Numbered from the stretch's first letter, positions 9,769-19,742 are shown. The stretch is DNA of 64,000 bases from Lewinellaceae bacterium SD302 (GCA_002591745.1 PDLQ01000020.1:46273-110272), one strand, 5' to 3'. Numbers and translations: made by a program. Notes: generated by a model from the sequence alone, not told the origin.

Positions 9769-10571
9769 TGAAATACTACTTCAAAGTCTTACTTTTTCTT
9801 TCCATCATTTCGTGCGGAAAATCCGGTGAAATCAATGGACAGGTTGATTTAGATGTCGAATCGGGGGAGACTGTGGATACCATCCCCGTCCACGCTATCT
9901 GGCAAAACCAATACGTATACAAAGATTACGGCAACCGACGTATCCCATTTGACTATTACTACCGAAGCCACGTCAACTGGCCCGATTTTTACGGCTATAC
10001 AAGTCCGGGAGAAGTACTAGCGGCTTACATGATAGCGGATACCAGAGAAGGACTTGAGTTGCTGTATGAGAATCCAGCGTCAGCCCCTTATTTTGGTGCT
10101 GCTTTGGGAAGTAAGCAAGCCTCCCCGAATAATTTTGACCAGTACTATTTCATCATCGACCGCTCATTTAAAATTCCAGGACCCAGCCTCGATCTTCACG
10201 CCGTAGTTTTTGAGTTAGCCAAAGGAAGCACAGCGGCTAAAAAGATTATGGTATTACTAAAAAACAAGCACGGAAAATTTAAAATTTACCCAGACCATTC
10301 GCTTGAGGTTAAGCAGCTTTTGCCATTTTTGATGAACGACGAAATCCTACAGGAACTCCGAAAGCCTATTGATAAGGTAGATGAAAAGTTACGTGATTTA
10401 TATAGAGCCACTAGATTTGGCCCAAGACAAGATCACCTAACCATGCTAAACACCCAAGCTCTTATCGAAGTCTGTACCGGAGAAGTGGAGGATAGGTACG
10501 AGAGCGTATGTACTAGGCTTCTTCCAGAAGTATCTTTACTTGATGGGAATAAGTATTGGAGGGCTGAATAG
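9768..10571 (+). CDS. Lipoprotein of unknown function (paralogue of 8270-9103)
   Basis: The chosen start (ATG at 9768, TGATG overlap with the upstream stop) gives a lipoprotein leader MKYYFKVLLFLSIISCG with cysteine 16 as lipidation site. ATG at 9759 is also possible. The open frame extends to 9672, but that would overlap the previous gene by about 97 bp and bury the signal. The mature region shares the FDYYYRSH, LAAYMIA...LYENP and LRDLYRATRFG landmarks with the lipoprotein at 8270. Its role is unknown. Membership in a duplicated secreted-protein/lipoprotein unit downstream of a toxin suggests an envelope-located accessory or immunity role, which is inference. Confidence 0.65.
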   Translation: MKYYFKVLLFLSIISCGKSGEINGQVDLDVESGETVDTIPVHAIWQNQYVYKDYGNRRIPFDYYYRSHVNWPDFYGYTSPGEVLAAYMIADTREGLELLYENPASAPYFGAALGSKQASPNNFDQYYFIIDRSFKIPGPSLDLHAVVFELAKGSTAAKKIMVLLKNKHGKFKIYPDHSLEVKQLLPFLMNDEILQELRKPIDKVDEKLRDLYRATRFGPRQDHLTMLNTQALIEVCTGEVEDRYESVCTRLLPEVSLLDGNKYWRAE

Positions 10572-10842
10572 GTGATATAGTTTAGCTTTATGAATACGAC
10601 GCCAAACGATAATGAGCTTTTACCAATACACACTAACAACAAACGAAATAGAAATAATTCGCTCCATGGAGCAAAGCGAAAAGAAAAGGTTAGCAACAAG
10701 CTTAGGAAATTTCTATCTTTTCGTGATGTTTTATTTCGCCAGGAGTTTTAGAAAGCTCTCGGAGATCATGGAATTCGAGGGCGTTTCTGATCTATAGAGA
10801 GGTGAATCAAGAGCTGGAAACTTAATAAGCGGTATTGGAGCA
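10572..10842. other. Short overlapping ORFs, no assured gene
   Basis: Two short frames overlap here: 10590-10751 (a basic peptide of about 53 aa) and 10612-10797 (61 aa). Neither has a recognisable domain or convincing context. The stretch may be the eroded end of a former module. Confidence 0.35.
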
Positions 10843-11217
10843 ATGCTCCACTTCAGATTGTTTTTGCTTCATCAAATCATCACCAAAGAATTTGATTGCC
10901 TGCCACTCTATGAGGCGAGCTCAGGAACATACACTTTCGTTAGTAAAGAAGATAAAAACAAATTTTTCCCCTTAACATTCATTCAACTAGCAGAATTGGC
11001 TGCTCAAAACGGCAACTCAGAGGCATTCAACAACGAACGCGATTACAAAAAAACGGCAAATCTCCTCGGACTTTCTCATCATTATGATCAATATGAATTT
11101 TTGATCGACTCCAAAGTCCCCGGTTCCATGGCAAAGCGCCTCGATCTCATCACCGAATTCGAATACTACCTGACCGCCAAAATCTGCTTACCACCAAAAA
11201 GTTCAGACCTTGTATAA
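10843..11217 (+). pseudogene. Possible degenerate fragment of the paralogous lipoprotein family
   Basis: This 124-codon frame lacks a signal peptide. Its central part (LAELAAQNGNSEAFNN ... YDQYEFLIDSKVPG) resembles in order and spacing the LAAYMIA...LYENP ... FDQYYFIIDRSFKIPG segment of the lipoprotein at 9768-10571. It stops where the paralogues continue. I read it as a truncated third copy. The similarity is weak and judged by eye, so an unrelated small gene cannot be excluded. Confidence 0.4.
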
Positions 11218-11260
11218 AGATTGACAGCCGCCTTGTCTTCTTATAGAAACAATGGGATAA

Positions 11261-11644
11261 ATGAATATGAAAATCATAGGTCTTTGGAAAGAATTTGGGT
11301 GGCGTATTCTTAATGAATCAGTTGCCGAGCGAATCGTGCATTATAACGAGGGGCTATTTGAGACGAATGAAGATGCAATCGCCTACTTACGTTCTGGCTT
11401 ACCACTTTTAGGTCTGCGATCATTGAATTACTGCCCATTTACTCGGGATGAATTAAAAAACTCGATAGTATATACGGATGGCAGGTATGTATGGAGCAGT
11501 GATTATATATATTACCTACTTAAAGGAGCTATTCCTCTAGATGCAGAATTTAAGATTTGGATTACAAAGAATCAATCAAAAATTATTGATCAAGCGAGTA
11601 TTCAAGCCAATAAAATAAAATTTTTGAAAGAAAATCTATATTAA
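11261..11644 (+). CDS. Small soluble protein of unknown function
   Basis: The 127-aa product is soluble, tryptophan- and tyrosine-rich, with no signal peptide. It has a pattern of the form FETNEDAIAYLRSG ... CPFTRDELKNSIVYTDGRYVWSSD ending in a helical tail. I do not recognise the family. Size, AT-rich composition and position at the end of the orphan array resemble an immunity-type protein. It ends 15 bp before the endonuclease V frame and marks the right border of the AT-rich block. Confidence 0.5.
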   Translation: MNMKIIGLWKEFGWRILNESVAERIVHYNEGLFETNEDAIAYLRSGLPLLGLRSLNYCPFTRDELKNSIVYTDGRYVWSSDYIYYLLKGAIPLDAEFKIWITKNQSKIIDQASIQANKIKFLKENLY

Positions 11645-11659
11645 TTAAAGTTTGCTCCC

Positions 11660-12373
11660 TTGAATACGATCCCCCACAAACCCCAAACCTCCCGTGAACA
11701 CAGACCCCAAATTCCTCCCCCAACTAACCCAACAAGAAAAATCAAAGCCCATGTCATCCAAACTGACGGCTTGACCAACTGCCAATACGTCGCCGGTGCA
11801 GACGTCGCCTACAACGAAATCCAACAACGCATGGTCGGTGCCATCGTAGTTTTGAATGCAGAGACGCTGGAAGTTGTAGAAGAATCCACCCACGAAATGG
11901 ACATCACCTTTCCCTATGTACCAGGATTATTCTCCTTCCGGGAGGTGCCACCGCTGATCGAAGCGTATAAAAAACTGAGCACCAAGCCAGATCTCATCGT
12001 CTGCGACGGTCACGGCGTCGCTCACCCCAAGGGCGCGGGGATGGCCAGTCATCTCGGCGTGGAGCTTGGTGTCCCGACCATCGGTTGCGCTAAAAGCCGG
12101 TTGGTCGGTGGCTATGAGGAGGTAGGCCACGAGCGCAGTGCATCATCTCCGCTACTGATAGGCGATCAAGAAATCGGTCGGGTACTGCGCACCCAGGATG
12201 GCATCAAGCCGATGTTCGTTTCCGTCGGCCATCTGGTATCTTTGGAGACGGCCTGTTCGTGGGTGCTGAAACTCTGCCCCAATTACCGGCAACCGGAGAC
12301 GACCCGTAAGGCGGATGCGCTGGTACGAACGATAATGAAAGAAAGGACGGAGATCGGATATCCAGAGGAGTGA
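11660..12373 (+). CDS. nfi: Endonuclease V (deoxyinosine 3' endonuclease)
   Basis: Endonuclease V nicks DNA one base 3' of deoxyinosine in repair of deaminated adenine. The family core is complete: AGADVAY with Asp48, FSFREVPP with Glu95, CDGHGVAHPKG with Asp117, and SVGHLVS with His191, matching the metal-binding residues of E. coli Nfi. The first 30 residues are unusual: proline-rich and unlike the normal leading helix. In the other frame (GTG at 11694) the DNA encodes LTQQEKSKPMSSK, which looks like the expected family N-terminus. This suggests a one-base frameshift near 11,745-11,760. GC content is high again compared with the array to its left. Confidence 0.85.
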   Translation: MNTIPHKPQTSREHRPQIPPPTNPTRKIKAHVIQTDGLTNCQYVAGADVAYNEIQQRMVGAIVVLNAETLEVVEESTHEMDITFPYVPGLFSFREVPPLIEAYKKLSTKPDLIVCDGHGVAHPKGAGMASHLGVELGVPTIGCAKSRLVGGYEEVGHERSASSPLLIGDQEIGRVLRTQDGIKPMFVSVGHLVSLETACSWVLKLCPNYRQPETTRKADALVRTIMKERTEIGYPEE

Positions 12374-12430
12374 TTTGGAAATTTGAATAGCTGGTTTCCT
12401 CACTAGGTGCTTTTGCTCGAAATTCCCACC

Positions 12431-12445
12431 GCTACTTTGTTAGCC
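12431..12445. repeat. CAAAGTAGC-family repeat (end fragment)
   Basis: GCTACTTTGTTAGCC followed by AAAATCAAAAA matches the end found at 44962-44980. It is a solitary arm of the family in the gap between nfi and the 1629-aa gene. Confidence 0.5.
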
Positions 12446-12562
12446 AAAATCAAAAATATACCCTCCCACAAAAGCCCTTGAAATCTTACCCAATAATCAC
12501 CAAAATAACTATCTTTATTACATCACAGCTAACGGCCGACGGTCCACCCTATTAACCTATTA

Positions 12563-15500
12563 ATGCACTTCTTTTTTTACCAAATATTGCTCCGGTTAGC
12601 CGGTGTTTTCCTGCTCTTTTTACTGGCCAGCCACTTACTAGCCTCCGGACCCGGAAAGCCCTTGCCCACCCACTCGATGCCCGATTTCGTAGCTCAATTA
12701 GAAGCGGCGATCGGCAATAACCCAAAAATAAAGGCGGATTTTACCGAAGATGAATGGCTGGATGACGAGCCCGTTACGGTGACTGATATTTCTGTCGACG
12801 ACGTGGCTAAAATCGGAGAATTATCGGGGGAGATGGCTAGCAAAGTAGCAGAGGCCAGAGCGGTGATCCAGCAGGTGATTGCTTCCGGACGAACAGTTTC
12901 CGACTTCCTGAGCGGAGAACTGGCTGAAATGCCGATGGGCTTCTCCCGCAACATTGGCGGGGTAGAGATTTACGTGGCCCTGGCCGAAATGCGACTGAAA
13001 GCTACCCACAGTGAAGTCGACGTTTTTATGCAGGTTAGTTTTCCCGGTGTGGATGATCCACTGATCCTGGGCGCTTACGACGTGGAGTTTAGTCGGCAAG
13101 GTGGCTTTGGTGATCTGAACCTGCGGCTATTGGGTACCTATGGCATCGATATTGCGAGGGGCAAAAGCCGACTGGTTTTCTATCCCGGCGACCCCGAGGC
13201 CAGTACCGGCACCTACGCCCGCGTTACCTGTGGCGGGGTAGAGGAGCTGAGCCTGGACGCCACTCTGGTTTTGAGTCGTGACTGGGCCGTACCCGTTCGT
13301 GGTGGCGAGGCGCTGACCGATTCTATTCTAGCTTCCCGATTGCCGCTCGGCCCCGGTGGCCTGACGCCCGATTTACCCATGGGCATCCAAAAGGCGGCCC
13401 GCGTCCACTGGGATTTTGCGATCAATGTAGCACCCGGACAACAGGGAGGGGGCTTCCTGATTCAGACCGGTAGTCGGGATACTTTCGCTATTGCCCGTTA
13501 CTCCGACGTCCACATTTACGCCGATAACGTAGCCCTGGACTTCAGTGACCTCGTTAATCCTTCCGGGATGGAAGTTCCGCCAAATTATGAGTCACCCTAT
13601 CTGATCGGCAGCTCCGGTAATTATTTGATGAATTGCTGGCGCGGTGTCTACATCGGCGGCATCGCCATCCAGACGCCAGAGCAGTGGCGGGGCGAAGGAG
13701 CCGAACCATTGGTCGTCTACGGCCGCTCCATCCTGATCGACGAGCTGGGCTTTACTGGCAACCTCGGCGTAGAAAACCTGCTGCCGTTGGATGAAGGCAA
13801 CGCCGATGGCTGGGCCTTCTCGGTAGATAGCCTTGAATTTACCTTCCTGCACAGCCAAGTGCAGCGCTTTGGAATGGCGGGGTTAATCAACGTACCACTA
13901 CTGGCCAAAGCGACCCCGGAAGACGAAGACCCACCCCCGGCCGACGCCCCCCTGGAGCCTGATGACTGCCTGGATTACGTGGCCGTAGTCGAACCCGGCA
14001 ACCTCTACGCTTTTACGGTGACCACCAACGAGCAGTACGATATTCGGATGCTCAAAAAAACGAAGGTGACCATTGACTCCAGTTCGTCTTTGGATTTACG
14101 TTACCAGAGCGGGACGTTCACGGCCACCGCCACCCTGCACGGTTCAGTAAACATCAACTTTGAGGCCGGAGAGGCCTTTAAGCTGGAAGCCAGCGGCATC
14201 GGTTTCAATCACCTGACTTTGAGTAACCAGGGCGGCATAACCGACCCAGGAGACTGGGACCTGGGCGACGGCATCAGCACCGAACTGGGCGCTTTTAGTC
14301 TGTTGATTAACGACGGTGGCATGGTCACCGAAGACAACGGTCAGCCAGCGATGAACCTGGAAGTGATCCTCAACGTCGGCGTAGATAGTCTTGGACTGAC
14401 GGCCCAAAGCGCCTGTAAAATATTGGGTGAGTTTATTGTCAACCCGGAAACCGGCCGCCAGCGTTTTGTCTATCGTGATTTTCAAGTGGATGCCCTAGCC
14501 ATCGACGCCAGCAACAGCATTTTTAAACTCACTGGGAAAGCGGCTTTCTACCGTAACGATCTTAAATTCGGCAGCGGATTTTACGGGGCCGCGGCTCTAA
14601 AACTTACCGCTCTGGACAGTGTTGGGCTGGACGTGGCCATGCAATTCGGCTCCGCATATGACGATGCGGGAGAGAAGTACAAATATTTCTTCGTCGATGC
14701 TCTGGCCCGCTTCGGCAGTGCCGCCCCACCCATCGGGATGTTCACCCTCCACGGGGCCGGTGGCGGCTTTTGGGTCAATATGCGCGATCAGACCTACGTA
14801 GATTCGGAATTACCGGATATTACCACCGCTGATCAGGCGGAAGTGGCGGCCGAAAATTTTTCGGAGATCAGCGAACTGGCCAACAGTAACGATACGACGG
14901 CCCTGGCCAGTTTTATCGGTCAGACCTTGTCCGGTCGCCAATTGCTGCCCGATGAAGACGTAAATTTCGGCGTAAAACTTACCCTGGTCGTGGCCACAAC
15001 CTCGCCGAATGAGGAAGCCATGAGCATCAACGGTACCTTCCAGTTGGAGGTGTTTGAAAATGGCGGTTTCGCGGCGGCCATTTACGGCAACGCCAGTTTC
15101 TATGGCCCCATTAACTGGGATAATACGCCGCCGGAGGAGGGGATCACGGCACTGTTTGATATTAGTTACGTCAGTGATCAGGCGGGTAGGCGGTTCGACG
15201 CGTCGATCGACTTGTATTTCCTACTCGATCCGTTCCGCGGTACCGCTGATGGAGATGCTACCGATCCTACGGGTCAAAAATGGGTGATGCCGGGAGAAGG
15301 GTACGCTGGGTCCATAAAACTTTACGCCCATTTCGATGATGAAGAGTGGTATCTCTGGCTGGGCGGCACCGGTACGGCCGGGACCATACCGCAGTTATCC
15401 ATCGGGTTGATCGCGAATGGCGGGCCGGTACCGGTTAATTTAAGTGCAATCGTTTCAGGTTATTTCATGGTGGGGACTGATATCGGTACTATGCCGCCCT

Positions 15501-17452
15501 TGCCGGCTTACGTTTCCCAGCTTACCGGTGGTGCCAGTAATTTCATGCGTAATGAAAATCAGTACGCCGGTGGTGCGGGAATTGCTTTTGGGGCTTCCAT
15601 GGATTTAGCAGTGCAGGCCCGGCTACTGATCTTCCTGGCAAGAATCGAAGCGGGCTTGGGTTTTGACATTAACCTGCAACAATATTTCAACGCCATCTGC
15701 GCCGAAACGGGCGAAGAGATCGGCATCAACGGTTGGTTCGCCGCCGGCCAGGCTTGGGCTTATTTGAGCGGAACGGTCAGCATGAATTTCAGGGTGCCAT
15801 TTATCGGGCGGATTGACCTGGAAATATTGCACGCGGCTTTGGCGGCAGTGTTGCAGGCTAAGGGCCCTAATCCATTCTGGGGGAGCGGAAGGATAGGTGG
15901 TGAGTACCGCCTTTTGGGTGGAATCATCCGCGGGGATTTCAATATGGACTTTACCGTAGGCCAACAGTGTACGATGGTGGGAGCCGGCGGCGGAGATTTG
16001 ATGGCGGAAGCTCCACTGATCTCATCCTTTAATCCAATTGACCAAAGCGAAGAAGTTCCTACCAACGTAGACCTTACGGTTTACACCAACTTTACCTTCG
16101 GCTCTCCAAATGTGATCAACGATACGGAATATGAGTTATCGGTCGTCTCAATGTCCTTAGTCGGGCCGGACGGCGAACTGTTCGGGGAGATTAGCCAGGA
16201 TACGGGCTATGCTGCGATGTATCTTTTCGAAGAAATGTTGCCAGGGAACACGGAATTTGAATTTAGTGTGGAACTGAGCGTGAGGAACCTAAGTACCGGA
16301 CAAGTGGTAAACACTGAGCAGCGATCCATTCAGTTTACAACTGACCAGAATTTCGATCACATTCCTCAAGCTAATATTATCGCCAGTTATCCATTGGCAG
16401 GGATGGCCAATTATTTTGTTGAAGAACATGATGAGGTGTATGTACTACTCAAAAAAGGCCAGCCAACCCTGCTGGCGGATGAAGTAGAAGCTCATTTTAG
16501 ATCCGCAGATGGGGAATACTTCACAACGGTAGTCGCCGACTATGACAATGCAAATAAGACGCTATCGCTTCCTCAACCGAATGATCTTCCCAGAGGGAAA
16601 ATTATGGAATTGAGTTTTGTCAAGCCGGGGGCAGGAGTGATCTACAACGATCTTCCAGTCAATCAACAAGGAGGAGATAACCTGATTTATTTGCCCAATA
16701 TTTTCGAGGCGGTCAATGAATACGATACTTTGTTAACCATTCATTATCGCACGAGTACACACCCGACATTCACTAATTTCGCTTGGCTACATTTTCACGA
16801 TAAGGTGGTGGACGACTTTTACCTGGATTACCACATGAGTGAGCAGGAAGAAATTGGGAAAGTGGAATTATTTGGCAGCGGAACTCATCCGCCATTAATT
16901 GATTACGCGTTGGCGGAAAATCAACCCTGGGTAACAGCATATAATTTGCAGGAAGAATTTTTTGATATTGATGTTCCATGGTATGAAATCGTTGGAAATA
17001 CATACGTGCGAATTTCTAATGAATTCGATGAGGATGAGGATGAGGATGTGGAATCCGCGAACAGCTTTAAAATTTATCTGGCTAACCCTAATATGATCAT
17101 AGACGGGAATAGCTTTATTCAGGGTCAAACTACTGCACAATCGGGGCACGACAAGTTTTTCCTAGGTTTTCCCCGAATCATTGAAGGAGGGATCAGGCGG
17201 GTAATGAGTGGAATCAATTGGGCTCGGACGGCGAAGGAACAAGGGTGTGGATATGCCGGGGCGCAGAACTGTACTTTACCGGATTGGTTTGATGATTACG
17301 AAGAATTTTTTGAAGAGATAGAGCCATTGTTGGATACGCCCGGCTTTTACGCTGATCAGAATTTTTTCGTCGATTTATATTACTACTTGCCAGGTTACCC
17401 TGACGATGTAAAGTCTTCATATACCGTTACGATAAAGACACCACCCGAATGA
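12563..17452 (+). CDS. Very large secreted protein of unknown function (1629 aa)
   Basis: An N-terminal signal sequence (LLRLAGVFLLFLLASHLLA) is followed by an acidic helical segment (to about residue 135). A very long run of alternating hydrophobic strands (about residues 140-1120) is typical of extended beta structure. It contains recurring phrases such as GFTGNLGVENLLPLDEGNADG. A C-terminal Ig-like region begins near residue 1150 (FNPIDQSEEVPTNVDLTVYT), resembling SbsA/Big_5-type domains. There is no recognisable enzyme motif and no T9SS sorting domain at the end. It overlaps the next gene by 4 bp (ATGA), so the two are coupled. A surface or periplasmic scaffold working with FN3 partners is my inference. 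Confidence 0.75.
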   Translation: MHFFFYQILLRLAGVFLLFLLASHLLASGPGKPLPTHSMPDFVAQLEAAIGNNPKIKADFTEDEWLDDEPVTVTDISVDDVAKIGELSGEMASKVAEARAVIQQVIASGRTVSDFLSGELAEMPMGFSRNIGGVEIYVALAEMRLKATHSEVDVFMQVSFPGVDDPLILGAYDVEFSRQGGFGDLNLRLLGTYGIDIARGKSRLVFYPGDPEASTGTYARVTCGGVEELSLDATLVLSRDWAVPVRGGEALTDSILASRLPLGPGGLTPDLPMGIQKAARVHWDFAINVAPGQQGGGFLIQTGSRDTFAIARYSDVHIYADNVALDFSDLVNPSGMEVPPNYESPYLIGSSGNYLMNCWRGVYIGGIAIQTPEQWRGEGAEPLVVYGRSILIDELGFTGNLGVENLLPLDEGNADGWAFSVDSLEFTFLHSQVQRFGMAGLINVPLLAKATPEDEDPPPADAPLEPDDCLDYVAVVEPGNLYAFTVTTNEQYDIRMLKKTKVTIDSSSSLDLRYQSGTFTATATLHGSVNINFEAGEAFKLEASGIGFNHLTLSNQGGITDPGDWDLGDGISTELGAFSLLINDGGMVTEDNGQPAMNLEVILNVGVDSLGLTAQSACKILGEFIVNPETGRQRFVYRDFQVDALAIDASNSIFKLTGKAAFYRNDLKFGSGFYGAAALKLTALDSVGLDVAMQFGSAYDDAGEKYKYFFVDALARFGSAAPPIGMFTLHGAGGGFWVNMRDQTYVDSELPDITTADQAEVAAENFSEISELANSNDTTALASFIGQTLSGRQLLPDEDVNFGVKLTLVVATTSPNEEAMSINGTFQLEVFENGGFAAAIYGNASFYGPINWDNTPPEEGITALFDISYVSDQAGRRFDASIDLYFLLDPFRGTADGDATDPTGQKWVMPGEGYAGSIKLYAHFDDEEWYLWLGGTGTAGTIPQLSIGLIANGGPVPVNLSAIVSGYFMVGTDIGTMPPLPAYVSQLTGGASNFMRNENQYAGGAGIAFGASMDLAVQARLLIFLARIEAGLGFDINLQQYFNAICAETGEEIGINGWFAAGQAWAYLSGTVSMNFRVPFIGRIDLEILHAALAAVLQAKGPNPFWGSGRIGGEYRLLGGIIRGDFNMDFTVGQQCTMVGAGGGDLMAEAPLISSFNPIDQSEEVPTNVDLTVYTNFTFGSPNVINDTEYELSVVSMSLVGPDGELFGEISQDTGYAAMYLFEEMLPGNTEFEFSVELSVRNLSTGQVVNTEQRSIQFTTDQNFDHIPQANIIASYPLAGMANYFVEEHDEVYVLLKKGQPTLLADEVEAHFRSADGEYFTTVVADYDNANKTLSLPQPNDLPRGKIMELSFVKPGAGVIYNDLPVNQQGGDNLIYLPNIFEAVNEYDTLLTIHYRTSTHPTFTNFAWLHFHDKVVDDFYLDYHMSEQEEIGKVELFGSGTHPPLIDYALAENQPWVTAYNLQEEFFDIDVPWYEIVGNTYVRISNEFDEDEDEDVESANSFKIYLANPNMIIDGNSFIQGQTTAQSGHDKFFLGFPRIIEGGIRRVMSGINWARTAKEQGCGYAGAQNCTLPDWFDDYEEFFEEIEPLLDTPGFYADQNFFVDLYYYLPGYPDDVKSSYTVTIKTPPE

Positions 17453-19563
17453 GCTTAGTGATAGGTAAATTGTTGCAACCTAATTATTTGGTCTCGTTGT
17501 TATTTTGCTGCTTACTCGTTAATCCGTTAAGCGGCCAACAACAAAAAGCCAACGTTCGGATGATCGCCGATGCGCGGGACGGCGAAATTCGGTTGCGTTG
17601 GGCTCCGATAGATTTGAAAAACTGGGAAATCGGTAATCAATACGGTTATCGCTTATGGCGTACCGACCAAGCTAATGGCCAGGAGATTATTCTATCTGAA
17701 AACCTTTTGCCGGCTCCTGTAGAGGCTTGGAAACCGGTGGTCGATACTATTCCTTACGCCGGACTTTACGCCGCCGCGCTTTACGACGAAGATTCCTGGA
17801 CGGCGAAACTATCTGATGGGGCTACCGGCACTCCTGAAGATCAAAAGAATATCGATAAAAGCAGATTCGGATTAGCCCTTTTATCGGCGGATCAATTTTG
17901 GGAAGTCAGTTTACTCGCCGGTCTGGGTTACGCCGATAAAAATATTAAACCCGATGGTCAATACATCTATCACTTAAGCTTGCTACCCCTAAGTACGAAT
18001 GATGGAAACCAGATTTCGGTTTCCGTAGATGCTGAATATCGGGTAAATCTGCCCAAGCCCGCTTCGCTCGAAGCTGAGTGGGAAAACGGTGAGGTGAAAC
18101 TTAGCCTGGACCAGGCGCTTACCACTGCGTTCTACACCACCTACTCCGTCGAAAAAGCCATCGGGGACGGCCCCTTTTTTCAGGTCAATACCGCCCCGCT
18201 GGTCTACTTCGAAAGAGAGGGCTACAACGACCCCAATCTCTACTTCACCGACTCCCTGCTGAACAATACCACCATTCACCACTACCGCTTCGTAGGCCGT
18301 TCACCGTTCGGGATCGACGGACCGCCTTCGGATACCGTCAGTGGCTACGGCGTGCCGCCGCCCATACCTTACTACGCCCGTATCGAAGAACTGCGACCTG
18401 GCCCGGAAGGCACGGACCCGCCCACGGCTTACCTGGCTTGGTCGGTTCCCGAAGTCGCCGAAGATCAAATTGTGGGTTTCAATGTTTACGCTACGCTCGG
18501 CGGACCGAATGATTCCCTCTTTCTGATCAATCCAGCCTTGCTACTTGCGCAGCGCCGAACCTATACCATCACCGATCCAGTCCCTAATTATAATTATCTG
18601 GTGTCCATCGTTGATGTTAATGGAAATCGGGTTGACGGAGTATCCAAACTGCTGAGGATTTACGACAAAGAGCCACCCGTTCCACCCGTTGGACTTACCG
18701 GCACTATTGACTCCAATGGAGTGGTCAACCTTAAGTGGCCGCGCAATCTAGACAATGACCTCAGCGGCTACCGGGTCTACCGCACCAACGGTCGTGAGGG
18801 AGAGCCGATTGAGATCACCCGCGATGTCGTCCACGCCGAACAGTATCAGGACACCATCACCATGAATACCCTGAGCGATACGGCCTACTATGCCATCCGA
18901 GCCATCGACTTCACAGGGAATTATTCCGACTTCTCGCAACTAGCCGCACTGTCTCGCCCCGATCTTAATCCGCCTATCCCGCCGGTCATCAAAGCCATCT
19001 CCGGCTCTACCGAAGGCGTCCGTATTGAATGGACGGGCAGCGCCAGCCAAGACGCCGTAACCTTCCAACTACAACGAAAAGTAACCACCGATACCAGCTT
19101 TCAAAGCATCGCCGATTTCCCCGCCCGCCCCGCCGAATACCTGGATTCAACCACTGCCAGGGGCCAGAGCTACCATTACCGCTTACTAGCCATTGACGAT
19201 GCCGGACTGAGTGCTCCAGGACGTCCCGCTACCGCTATTCATCTGGATAATGGGGTGCGTGCACCTATCCTTGAGTTCACGGCCCGCCGGCAAACGGAAA
19301 GTGGAGCGATCAAACTGAATTGGCAATGCGCTTCGGCCCGAAAACCGAGCTTTTTTCAAATTTTGCGGAGCGAGAACGGTGGCCCGCTCCAAACTATCCG
19401 TAACCTGAAGTTCGATGACCCTGGCTTAATCAAATCAACGGGAAAACGTTACGCCTTTCAAGACCGGGCGGTAAAGCCCCGCGCCACCTATGTTTACCGG
19501 ATTGTCGGTCGCTTTTTGGGGGGCGCATTTACGCCCATGAGCCCGGAAGTCAGGGTGGATTAG
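17449..19563 (+). CDS. Secreted fibronectin type III domain protein (704 aa)
   Basis: A signal peptide (SLLFCCLLVNPLSGQ, cleavage near residue 30) precedes several fibronectin-III-like modules. Recognisable units include 'PPVPPVGLTGTIDSNGVV' and 'PPIPPVIKAISGS' with the usual Trp and Tyr core residues (about residues 405-500, 505-600 and 610-700). It ends directly after the last module without a T9SS sorting domain. The start overlaps the stop of the 1629-aa gene (ATGA), indicating an operon and probably a complex. The FN3 theme is shared with the toxin-like giant at the left edge. Confidence 0.75.
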   Translation: MSLVIGKLLQPNYLVSLLFCCLLVNPLSGQQQKANVRMIADARDGEIRLRWAPIDLKNWEIGNQYGYRLWRTDQANGQEIILSENLLPAPVEAWKPVVDTIPYAGLYAAALYDEDSWTAKLSDGATGTPEDQKNIDKSRFGLALLSADQFWEVSLLAGLGYADKNIKPDGQYIYHLSLLPLSTNDGNQISVSVDAEYRVNLPKPASLEAEWENGEVKLSLDQALTTAFYTTYSVEKAIGDGPFFQVNTAPLVYFEREGYNDPNLYFTDSLLNNTTIHHYRFVGRSPFGIDGPPSDTVSGYGVPPPIPYYARIEELRPGPEGTDPPTAYLAWSVPEVAEDQIVGFNVYATLGGPNDSLFLINPALLLAQRRTYTITDPVPNYNYLVSIVDVNGNRVDGVSKLLRIYDKEPPVPPVGLTGTIDSNGVVNLKWPRNLDNDLSGYRVYRTNGREGEPIEITRDVVHAEQYQDTITMNTLSDTAYYAIRAIDFTGNYSDFSQLAALSRPDLNPPIPPVIKAISGSTEGVRIEWTGSASQDAVTFQLQRKVTTDTSFQSIADFPARPAEYLDSTTARGQSYHYRLLAIDDAGLSAPGRPATAIHLDNGVRAPILEFTARRQTESGAIKLNWQCASARKPSFFQILRSENGGPLQTIRNLKFDDPGLIKSTGKRYAFQDRAVKPRATYVYRIVGRFLGGAFTPMSPEVRVD

Positions 19564-19585
19564 CAGGGCATTTATCATTTGCCTA

Positions 19586-19742
19586 AGAGCTAGTTTGGGA
19601 ATTGCTATGAACTGAAAAACAATGATTTATGGTTCTGACTATACCATAAAATTGTGAGCTTGGCGGGTCAAGCGATCTATTTTTGGTGACGCCAGGTTCA
19701 TAAATGCTTGTTTTTCAGGAAATAGAAATCCAAACAAGCTCT
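19586..19742 (+). mobile_element. 157-bp MITE-like element, copy 1
   Basis: The ends are AGAGCTAGTTTGG and CCAAACAAGCTCT. The outer ~50 bp on each side form an imperfect inverted repeat (CTGAAAAACAATGATTTATG against CATAAATGCTTGTTTTTCAG). The interior is near-identical to the copies at 52070-52226 and 54466-54622, and all three are 157 bp. It carries no ORF. The left flank reads TA and the right flank AA. Confidence 0.85.
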
